Shown: piece by piece, positions 16,078 through 22,901 of the stretch
How the letters are laid out: each line of letters begins with the position of its first letter
Numbering within the stretch: position 1 is the first letter of the stretch
Assembly: GCA_022774085.1 (NCBI GenBank)
Contig: JALFNZ010000103.1
Span: 1 to 38,678 of the forward strand
Direction: 5' to 3'
Source: Bacteroidales bacterium
Lineage (GTDB): Bacteria > Bacteroidota > Bacteroidia > Bacteroidales > UBA932
DNA: 38,678 nucleotides
The notes under the pieces: generated by a model
What the model was told of the DNA's origin: nothing
Database searches by the model: none
What the model saw: the letters and a program-made list of their open reading frames with translations, nothing else
Program-made: the position numbers and the translations under genes

Positions 16078-17292
16078 TTATTCCTCTTCGTTAAGAACTA
16101 TGTGCATAGTATCCTGAGCGATGACGAGTTCCTCGTTTGTTGTGATGACCGCAACCTTTACCTTGGAATCCGGAAGTGAAATCATAACATCCTTTCCTGT
16201 GGCTACGTTTGCCTCATAGTCAAACTTGAGTCCGAGATATGTGAGGTTCTCGCAGACGCGGCGGCGAAGGCGACTGTTGTTTTCACCGATACCACCTGTG
16301 AAGACGATAAGATCGACTCCATTCATCGCTGCAGTGTAGGCACCGATGTATTTGGTGATGTCGTATGTGAGTTTCTTCAGAGTAAGCTTTGCCTTTGCAT
16401 CACCGGCATTTGCCGCATCATTCAGGTCACGGGCATCTGAAGAAACGCAGGAAAGTCCTGCGAAACCGCTCTTCTTGTTGAGTACTTTGCTGATTTCCGA
16501 TGCTGAAAGACCTTCCTTCTCCTGAAGGTAAGTGACAACATCCGGATCTACGTTACCGCAGCGGGTTCCCATGATGATACCCTCAAGCGGAGTAAAGCCC
16601 ATTGAAGTGTCTATTGATTTGCCGTTTGCCACAGCTGCGATGGAGCTTCCGTTTCCGAGATGGCAGGTGATGATCTTCGAATAACCAAGGTCGAGTCCTG
16701 CGAATTTTGCACCTTTTGCAGATACATATTTGTGGCTGGTGCCATGGAATCCGTATCTGCGGATACGATATTTCTCATAATATTCATACGGAAGGGCATA
16801 CATATAGGCATAGGCAGGCATGCTCTGGTGGAATGCCGTATCGAATACTCCTACCTGTGGTACTGTCGGAAGAACCTCGGATACTGCTTTGATACCAAGA
16901 AGGTTGGCAGGGTTGTGAAGCGGTGCGATGTCAGAGCATTTTTCAATCTGGGCAATTACCTCTGCATTTATCAGCTGGCTGCAGAAGAATTCTTCGCCAC
17001 CGTGTACGACGCGGTGTCCCACTGCCTCGATGTCTTCAAGGGTTGAAAGGACTCCGTGCTCTTTGTCAGTAAGAGCCTCGAGTACGGCTTTGATTCCGAC
17101 GGTGTGGTCTGCAATAGGCATTTCCTTGACAACCTTATCTTTTCCGGCTGCCTGATGTTTGATACATCCGACTTCCATACCGATTCTCTCCACAAGACCT
17201 TTGGCAAGGAGATCGTAAACTTCATCTCCCTTCATATCAAGAAGCTGATATTTCAAGGAAGAACTTCCGCAATTTAATACAAGAATTATCAT
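16078..17292 (-). CDS. ackA: acetate kinase
   Basis: The enzyme converts acetyl phosphate and ADP to acetate and ATP, or the reverse, in the cytoplasm. It carries both acetokinase signatures: LVLNCGSSSLKYQLLDM near the N terminus and RRYGFHGTSHKYVSAKGAK in the middle. CHLGNGSSIAAVANGKSIDT and VFTGGIGENNSRLRRR are further nucleotide-binding parts. The 404-residue length is typical. A TAACTTTG promoter element lies about 63 nt upstream of the ATG, and ackA is first in the operon. Unusually the partner genes are ptb and buk, not pta. Confidence 0.97.
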   Translation of the reverse strand: MIILVLNCGSSSLKYQLLDMKGDEVYDLLAKGLVERIGMEVGCIKHQAAGKDKVVKEMPIADHTVGIKAVLEALTDKEHGVLSTLEDIEAVGHRVVHGGEEFFCSQLINAEVIAQIEKCSDIAPLHNPANLLGIKAVSEVLPTVPQVGVFDTAFHQSMPAYAYMYALPYEYYEKYRIRRYGFHGTSHKYVSAKGAKFAGLDLGYSKIITCHLGNGSSIAAVANGKSIDTSMGFTPLEGIIMGTRCGNVDPDVVTYLQEKEGLSASEISKVLNKKSGFAGLSCVSSDARDLNDAANAGDAKAKLTLKKLTYDITKYIGAYTAAMNGVDLIVFTGGIGENNSRLRRRVCENLTYLGLKFDYEANVATGKDVMISLPDSKVKVAVITTNEELVIAQDTMHIVLNEEE

Positions 17293-17354
17293 TACTTTTA
17301 GGTTTAAAACTGTTCCCGTGTTATTTTTGTGTCATGCAGTCACGCACTGCCTTG

Positions 17355-17362
17355 CAAAGTTA
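17355..17362 (-). promoter_or_regulatory. promoter of the ackA-ptb-buk operon
   Basis: TAACTTTG on the minus strand matches TAnnTTTG and is followed by CAAG. A TTTG lies about 21 nt farther upstream, so this is one of the few promoters here with a recognisable -33 partner. The leader is about 58 nt long. Confidence 0.7.
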
Positions 17363-17400
17363 GTCAAATCTTGCTATTTTTCGCAAAAATTTGACACGAA

Positions 17401-18522
17401 ATGATCGAGGAGAGAGATTTTGCCGGGTTCGCCATCCCATTCACATCCGCAGTGGCAGCCGCCACATTTTCATTTGCTTCCATCCCTTCTGCATCTTTTG
17501 CGGGAGCAGGGCTGAGTTTCGTTGCCACCGGAGTGTCAGTCCTGCCTCTTGCATGGTTGGCTGCATGCAAGCGAATTCCGGTCAGCCACGCCCTTGGATC
17601 GGTGATCCTTGCCGGATTCCTTTGCGGTCTTGTCTGCGGATTCTCCGCCAGAGAACTGTCTGTTTCCTCTACAGCCGGTCCCCTTTCAATATCAGCGGAA
17701 AACTTCGGAGAAAGGATGAAAGGAGCAATAGACAGGATGGAGTTTTCTTCTTCTGGGACCAATGCACTTGTCAAGGCATTGCTGACCGGAGATAAAACCG
17801 GACTTTCAAAAGATGTAACTTCAATATTCAGGGAAAGCGGAGCTTCCCATATCCTGGCACTGTCCGGGCTTCATCTGGGTATCATCTATGCCACATTGAC
17901 AAAGATTCTGTCTTTCGCCGGCAACAGCCATATTATGGTGATAATCAGATATATGATAACTCTGTCTATATGCGGTTTCTATACCCTGGCCACTGGGGCG
18001 GGACCTTCGATGACAAGAGCGTTCCTTTTCATAACCATAGCACAGACAGCCACCATGCTTCACAGGAAACAGAGCCTTCGCGGGATTTTCTGGCCTGCAC
18101 TTGTCATTCATCTGACATTGTTTCCTTCGGATATAGGCAAGGTTGGCTTCCAGTTGTCCTATGCCGCCATGGCCGGCATAGCATGGATATATCCCCATCT
18201 GAAAGGGATATGGAATCTCCAGGAAGATGAATCTGACAACGGCGTGGATCTCCTCCACAGAATCTGGGACGGTGCGGCACTTGCCATTTCCTGCCAGATT
18301 TCAGCCGGCATTCCCGCATGGTTCTATTTCGGCACATTCCCGAAATATTTCCTGCTTACGAATCTTATAGCAGCTCCTTTGACCGGGCTGCTCATCCCCT
18401 GCGCGCTTGTATGCCTGGGTATTGAATCGATTTTCGGGAATTGTCCTGCTATTTTGCTTAATATCACGGAGTACCTCTGTAATACAATGACCTTCATCCT
18501 TCAGGTCATTTCCGGAATGTAG
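17401..18522 (+). CDS. compact ComEC/Rec2-type competence channel
   Basis: The product has 373 residues, mostly hydrophobic, with about 8-10 helices. The core Competence domain is clear: ALVKALLTGDKTGLSKDVTS, then FRESGASHILALSGLHLGII (the conserved SGLH motif), GAGPSMTRAFLFI and DIGKVGFQLSYAAMAGIAWI. ComEC forms the inner-membrane pore for single-stranded DNA uptake. Family members normally have 600-800 residues, with an N-terminal OB-like domain and often a C-terminal metallo-beta-lactamase domain. Both are missing here: the N-terminal part has three to four helices and then runs straight into the core. Its stop is one base from that of convergent apbE. No other competence genes are in the window. 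Confidence 0.87.
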   Translation: MIEERDFAGFAIPFTSAVAAATFSFASIPSASFAGAGLSFVATGVSVLPLAWLAACKRIPVSHALGSVILAGFLCGLVCGFSARELSVSSTAGPLSISAENFGERMKGAIDRMEFSSSGTNALVKALLTGDKTGLSKDVTSIFRESGASHILALSGLHLGIIYATLTKILSFAGNSHIMVIIRYMITLSICGFYTLATGAGPSMTRAFLFITIAQTATMLHRKQSLRGIFWPALVIHLTLFPSDIGKVGFQLSYAAMAGIAWIYPHLKGIWNLQEDESDNGVDLLHRIWDGAALAISCQISAGIPAWFYFGTFPKYFLLTNLIAAPLTGLLIPCALVCLGIESIFGNCPAILLNITEYLCNTMTFILQVISGM

Positions 18523-18523
18523 G

Positions 18524-19579
18524 CTATTCCGAAGGATTTTCGAGCTGGAAGCCCGGTGAACACCATGATATGGTGGAATCACCTTCGGCACTTATGAGGC
18601 AGGCTTCAATGCCGGTGCCAGAAAGCACAAAATCACGGGAGGCTTCCGGGCCGATGACCATGCAGTAAGTAGCCAGTGCATCCGCGGTAAAAGAGTCTGA
18701 CGCCACGATTGTCGCGCTGAGAAGCTGGTGAGAAACAGGGTAACCTGTTTTCGGATCCACAGTGTGTGCATATTTCTTGCCGTCGCGGATATAGAATTTG
18801 CGATAATTGCCGGAAGTCACTATGCCACAGGGGGTTGACGGAGCATGGAATATTCCCTGAAGGTCGGCACCTGGGGTATTGTTGCCATCTGTCGGGCGGT
18901 CGATTCCAAGAGTCCAGTTATTTCCCGAAGGATTTTGGCCCTGGCAGAATATTTCCCCTATATCCACCATCATATCCCTGATTCCCAATGTTTTAAGATA
19001 GTTTGCAACCATATCGGAACTATATCCTTGGGCAACTGCGTTGAAATTTAGTTTAGGCATGGTTGTACCTTTGTCCGGAAGGAGCAGGTCAGATGCCTCC
19101 AGAGTACCGTCCGGGGCTAGTACGGCTTTCATGTCCGGCACCAGTCTTCCCATTCCTGAGCAAGCAAGTGTCCGGGAGACAGTCTCGTCCGATGGAAATT
19201 CTCCGCTTTTGAATCCAAATCCCCATATATCATAAAGAGGTGCCGATGCCACATCTACATAACCATCTGTTTTACAAAATATTATATATGATTTTTGATA
19301 CAGGTCGATGAGGATGCTGTCCGGACGGATGCGTTCTCCATTGTTCAGACGGCACAGAAACGAACCTTTATTATAGCCGGAAACTGATTTGTCAATTCTT
19401 GTCAGGATGGCATCAATGGAATCCTTAAGTTCTTTCGGGTTAATGCCTGTGCCTGTCAGGTCTGCCTTCACTGTGTAGGTTCCACCCTGGGCGAAACCGG
19501 TTATCGTGCACCAGTTTGTGTGTGGTGCACATGAAAAGATGGCAAATGATGCCAACAGTATCGATAAATATTTTTTCAT
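18524..19579 (-). CDS. apbE: FAD:protein FMN transferase (ApbE), lipoprotein
   Basis: The enzyme attaches FMN from FAD covalently to Thr or Ser residues of exported flavoproteins, such as Nqr and Rnf subunits. The 351-residue protein has a lipobox ending at Cys17 (AIFSC), so it acts outside the inner membrane. Family motifs are GFAQGGTYTVKADLTG, DVASAPLYDIWGFG, KLNFNAVAQGYSSDMVANYL, MVDIGEIFCQG, TSGNYRKFY and AHTVDPKTGYPV. The GEI stretch normally reads GGE, a mild difference. No Nqr or Rnf genes are adjacent. It has its own TATCTTTG promoter and converges on the ComEC gene, one base from it. Confidence 0.93.
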   Translation of the reverse strand: MKKYLSILLASFAIFSCAPHTNWCTITGFAQGGTYTVKADLTGTGINPKELKDSIDAILTRIDKSVSGYNKGSFLCRLNNGERIRPDSILIDLYQKSYIIFCKTDGYVDVASAPLYDIWGFGFKSGEFPSDETVSRTLACSGMGRLVPDMKAVLAPDGTLEASDLLLPDKGTTMPKLNFNAVAQGYSSDMVANYLKTLGIRDMMVDIGEIFCQGQNPSGNNWTLGIDRPTDGNNTPGADLQGIFHAPSTPCGIVTSGNYRKFYIRDGKKYAHTVDPKTGYPVSHQLLSATIVASDSFTADALATYCMVIGPEASRDFVLSGTGIEACLISAEGDSTISWCSPGFQLENPSE

Positions 19580-19600
19580 CTTTCAAGTTCGATGTCCGCG

Positions 19601-19608
19601 CAAAGATA
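19601..19608 (-). promoter_or_regulatory. -7 element of apbE
   Basis: TATCTTTG followed by GCGC on the minus strand matches TAnnTTTG and lies 21 nt before the ATG at 19579. Confidence 0.7.
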
Positions 19609-19761
19609 AATAATACAATTGGAATAATCATCAACTTTGATTTTGGCAAAGTATTTGTACAATTTTGGCGGTTTTTCAGAGAAAAATGCTCATCTTTGCA
19701 AGAATTACGCATCTTTCAGATGCACAGATATAAACATAGTATATACTATAATATCATAAAA

Positions 19762-20829
19762 ATGAAATTCAACATACTGAAATCCATAATACTGCCGGCT
19801 GCATTTGCCACAGCCTTGATTTCCTGCAAGAAGGATGAAGAAACAACGGTTCTGCCATCATTGAGTGGAACTCTCAGTTTCAGTACCCCGGAATTCGTCG
19901 AAGCAGGCACAAGCCTCAAGATGACTCCTAAAGGTATATCACACCCTGATAATGAAGAACTTGGATATTATTGGAAGGTAACTCCCGTAGAAACAACCTA
20001 TGATACCACAAGGTTCCAGAATACAGGAAAAGATGCATATGGCAAAGATAGCGACGGTTCCAGGACGTTCACCTTCCCAGACTCCCTCGGAACATATACG
20101 GTCAACTGCTATGCCTATGCTCCGAATTATTCATCAAGCTCTGCTTATGGATATGTTACAACAATCAAAAGGGGAATCGATGGTTCGATAAGCGGAAGGC
20201 AGATTCTTCCTTCTGATGAACATGAGAGAATAAACGGCACTGACTACTATTATGTTACAGTGAACGGTCTGAAATGGATGAGGCATAATCTTGACATCAA
20301 CGGCGGTGTGCCTTTCAGGAAAGCCAAGATCATGGACAAGGTTTTCGGAAGATATTACAGCTATGAAGAAGCCTTGAATGCATGTCCGCAGGGCTGGAGG
20401 CTTCCTACCGATGCTGAATGGATTTCACTTTGCAAGGAATTGAGCAGTTCATCCGAATTGAAGGAACATGAAGACATTCCGGGCGTTGCATCCAAACTTA
20501 TGGTAAGTGCAAGTTTCAACTCCATCAACATGTGGACATATTGGAAAGAAGTAGGAGACCCGGTCAACAGTATCAAGATGGAAATGATACCGGTGGGTTT
20601 CGCCAACCTCGGTGAAAAGTCTGACAAAGCTGATACTGAATGGCTTGAAATGACTTATCCGAAAGCTTCATTCGATGGTTTGTACAGCTATGCTGCTTTC
20701 TGGACTGCCGATGCTGCGGACAAAGACAATGCATATTACAGATATCTTCATGTTCAATCTCCTGATTTCAAGACAGGAAAGGCTGACAAGAAATATTTCG
20801 GTGCATCAATCAGATGTGTAAAAGAATAA
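19762..20829 (+). CDS. FISUMP-domain lipoprotein
   Basis: The product has 355 residues and a lipobox ending at Cys22 (ALISC), followed by KKDEE, typical of outer-membrane or surface lipoproteins in this phylum. The N-terminal half looks like a beta-sandwich (PKGISHPDNEELGYYWKVTP resembles PKD/Ig-type repeats). The C-terminal half has the Fibrobacter succinogenes major paralogous domain pattern: NGLKWMRHNLDI, YYSYEEALNACPQGWRLPTDAEW, and SIRCVKE at the end. The domain resembles C-type-lectin-like folds; its function is unknown. The ORF-track start at 19516 is rejected because it runs through promoter-like sequence and the apbE start. A near-match CATCTTTG at 19692 may be the promoter. Confidence 0.85.
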   Translation: MKFNILKSIILPAAFATALISCKKDEETTVLPSLSGTLSFSTPEFVEAGTSLKMTPKGISHPDNEELGYYWKVTPVETTYDTTRFQNTGKDAYGKDSDGSRTFTFPDSLGTYTVNCYAYAPNYSSSSAYGYVTTIKRGIDGSISGRQILPSDEHERINGTDYYYVTVNGLKWMRHNLDINGGVPFRKAKIMDKVFGRYYSYEEALNACPQGWRLPTDAEWISLCKELSSSSELKEHEDIPGVASKLMVSASFNSINMWTYWKEVGDPVNSIKMEMIPVGFANLGEKSDKADTEWLEMTYPKASFDGLYSYAAFWTADAADKDNAYYRYLHVQSPDFKTGKADKKYFGASIRCVKE

Positions 20830-20846
20830 ATTTAAAACAAAACGTT

Positions 20847-21440
20847 ATGAAAAAGAATGGAATGATTACTCTGGCTGTCATCGTGGCAGTTGTGCTTGTA
20901 CTTTTCTTCTGGTGCAAGAACGTATATAATGGTATGGTTGCAGCAGAAGAGGGCGTCGGAGCAGCATGGGCACAGGTAGAGAATGTTTATCAGAGAAGGG
21001 CTGACCTCATCCCTAATCTCGTTGCAACCGTAAAGGGCTATGCAGCTCACGAGTCATCCACACTAGAGGGTGTTATTGAAGCAAGGTCGAAGGCTACACA
21101 GGTGACTGTTAACCCAGAAAACCTTACTCCAGAAGCTCTGGAGAAATTCAATCAGGCACAGGGAGAGCTTTCAAATGCACTCGGACGCCTGCTCATGATT
21201 ACTGAGAATTATCCTGATTTGAAGGCAAACGAGAATTTCCGTGACCTTCAGGCACAGCTCGAAGGAACAGAGAACAGAATTACAACAGAGAGGATGAAAT
21301 TCAATGACACTGCAAGGGCCTACAATACAATGATAAGGAAATTCCCTAACAACATCCTCGCTTCGATGTTCAATTTCGAGACCAAGGGTTATTTCCAGGC
21401 TCAGGAAGGTGCTGCAACAGCTCCGAAGGTAGAATTCTAA
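20847..21440 (+). CDS. LemA family protein
   Basis: The product has 197 residues with one N-terminal membrane helix (about residues 6-25, GMITLAVIVAVVLVLFFW). It continues with YNGMVAAEEGVGAAWAQVENVYQRRADLIPNLVATVKGYA, a LemA hallmark, and the helical core RITTERMKFNDTARAYNTMIRKFPNNILA. LemA proteins are membrane-tethered helical bundles of unknown function. They often pair with TPM-domain proteins, as here, where the TPM gene follows after 13 nt. The ORF-track start at 20814 overlaps the upstream gene; I chose MKKNGMITL at 20847, 17 nt after its stop. Confidence 0.93.
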   Translation: MKKNGMITLAVIVAVVLVLFFWCKNVYNGMVAAEEGVGAAWAQVENVYQRRADLIPNLVATVKGYAAHESSTLEGVIEARSKATQVTVNPENLTPEALEKFNQAQGELSNALGRLLMITENYPDLKANENFRDLQAQLEGTENRITTERMKFNDTARAYNTMIRKFPNNILASMFNFETKGYFQAQEGAATAPKVEF

Positions 21441-21453
21441 AAGAAGTTTTAAA

Positions 21454-22248
21454 ATGAAGACTTCCAAGATCCTTAAAGCAGCCCTGATGACAATCGGGGC
21501 TGCTTTACTATGTCTCAATCTGTCTGCCATTCCCGGCAGGCCGAATCCTCCGAGGCTCGTGAATGACTTTGCAGGGCTTTTCAGCCCGGCTCAGACTGCT
21601 GAATTGGAAAGGATGCTGGTTGATTTCAGCGACACTACATCCAACCAGATTACAGTTGTGACTGTCAATGACCTCGAAGGCTATGATTCAAGTGAATATG
21701 CAACCCGCATCGGACTTGACTGGCAAGTGGGTACATCCCAGTTCAACAACGGCGTGGTAGTGCTGGTAAAGCCAAAGACTCCCGACTCCTATGGCGATGC
21801 ATTCATTGCCGTGGGATATGGACTTGAGGGTGCGATTCCTGATGCCTATGCCACACGCATTGTCAGGGAGCAGATGATCCCTCATTTCAAGAATAATGAC
21901 TATTATTCGGGTGTGAAGGATGCCTGCGTAAAACTGATGAAACTCGCCAGCGGAGAAATCTCAGTCAACGATGAAGATGATGAGGATGAAGCATTCTTCA
22001 TATTCCTGAGCATTCTGATAGTATTGGGAATTCTTGTCCTGCTGATAATTGCCATCAAGAGCAAAGATGGCGGAAACAACAATGGGAGTAGGGGCGGTGG
22101 CGGCCCTACTATCATCTTCGGCCCTGGCAGCGGAAGAGGAGGCAGCAGTTTCGGAGGCGGATTCGGTGGAGGAAGCTTCGGCGGAGGCGGATTCGGTGGC
22201 TTCGGAGGCGGAAGCTTCGGCGGAGGCGGTGGCGGCGGCAAATGGTAG
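21454..22248 (+). CDS. TPM-domain protein with glycine-rich tail
   Basis: The product has 264 residues. It has an N-terminal hydrophobic signal (about residues 8-25), then the TPM domain (about 30-165) beginning PPRLVNDFAGLFSPAQTAEL, with ITVVTVNDLEGYDSSEYATR and GYGLEGAIPDAYATRIVREQ. An acidic stretch, one membrane helix (FIFLSILIVLGILVLLIIAIK) and a tail of about 55 residues rich in GGFGGGSFGG follow. TPM domains bind Ca2+ or have weak phosphatase activity in plants; bacterial roles are unclear. The tail is extremely repetitive and would be cytoplasmic if the signal is cleaved. It forms an operon with the LemA gene. Confidence 0.9.
   Translation: MKTSKILKAALMTIGAALLCLNLSAIPGRPNPPRLVNDFAGLFSPAQTAELERMLVDFSDTTSNQITVVTVNDLEGYDSSEYATRIGLDWQVGTSQFNNGVVVLVKPKTPDSYGDAFIAVGYGLEGAIPDAYATRIVREQMIPHFKNNDYYSGVKDACVKLMKLASGEISVNDEDDEDEAFFIFLSILIVLGILVLLIIAIKSKDGGNNNGSRGGGGPTIIFGPGSGRGGSSFGGGFGGGSFGGGGFGGFGGGSFGGGGGGGKW
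22130..22245. repeat. GC-rich repeat tract encoding the glycine-rich tail
   Basis: Imperfect repeats of TTCGGAGGCGGA and AGCTTCGGCGGAGGCGG encode alternating GGG and GF/GSF units at the 3' end of the TPM gene. The tract is likely to expand or contract between strains. Confidence 0.7.
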
Positions 22249-22280
22249 GCCGCCACGGTTGCCGGACTTTCTTTCAGAAA

Positions 22281-22901
22281 CTATCGAAGGTCAGTGACCA
22301 CCCAGGAAGACGTTCTTTCCTCTGGTTTGAAAAAAGATTCCTGCCTGAGCTGAGCTGAAAATGTCATTGATTTGATGGAAATGTTGAAAACAACGGCATC
22401 CGAAGTCGTGAAAGAAGCATTTTCAAGCTTTGGGCTGGCAGATGAACCGGAAATGGTGAGCCTGCACTCACGTATTCCGATGGAATTTACTGGCAGGATA
22501 AGGTATTCGTTTGAGCCTTCTCCTGTCTTTTTTATGTCTTTTATCTTGAAAGCGGTAGCAAGATTGACCAGCATGGTTGCTGGATCAGCAGGCAGGGACG
22601 AGTCACCGGCAGTCTCGATTACCATCTCTTTTGAAAGATTATCTGAAATCCAGACTGACTCTCCGTCGCATATTACCTCAAGACCGGAGGATTCATGACG
22701 ATAGCTTGTACCCTGAAGTTGAAGCTGCCCCTCACCATATACAGGGACTCCGGACAGTGTCGATGAATAGGTATATGCTATTTCAACATAACTTGCCCCG
22801 ATCTTTCCTGCAATGGCATCAAAAAGGTTGTCCCCGCCGGTGGCAACTGCATCTGGCAAGCACACCGTCAGGGACACGATCATAGTTAAAATCAATCTCA
22901 T
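22281..22901 (-). CDS. LolA-like outer-membrane lipoprotein carrier protein
   Basis: The product has 206 residues with a signal peptide (MRLILTMIVSLTVCLPDAVA), so it is periplasmic. The mature part has the LolA pattern: an amphipathic start (LFDAIAGKIGASYVEIAYTYSSTLSG), then GEGQLQLQGTSYRHESSGLEVICDGESVWISDN, with beta-strands forming an open barrel. Such proteins ferry lipoproteins from LolCDE to the outer membrane, or form a related carrier. The ATG overlaps the ftsK stop by 4 nt (ATGA), suggesting translational coupling. LolA-like genes commonly follow ftsK in Bacteroidetes and more widely. Confidence 0.82.
   Translation of the reverse strand: MRLILTMIVSLTVCLPDAVATGGDNLFDAIAGKIGASYVEIAYTYSSTLSGVPVYGEGQLQLQGTSYRHESSGLEVICDGESVWISDNLSKEMVIETAGDSSLPADPATMLVNLATAFKIKDIKKTGEGSNEYLILPVNSIGIRECRLTISGSSASPKLENASFTTSDAVVFNISIKSMTFSAQLRQESFFKPEERTSSWVVTDLR

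Noticed and set aside
19516-19761. N-terminal extension of the FISUMP lipoprotein
   Set aside because: It overlaps the apbE start and promoter and would destroy the signal peptide; MKFNILKSII is a normal lipoprotein start.
21903-22256. Proline-rich minus-strand ORF opposite the glycine-rich tail
   Set aside because: It is the antisense shadow of the glycine repeats.
22049-22297. 82-residue plus-strand ORF rich in Ala, Glu and Ser over the glycine-rich tail
   Set aside because: It is the out-of-frame reading of the GGC/GGA repeat tract of the TPM gene.
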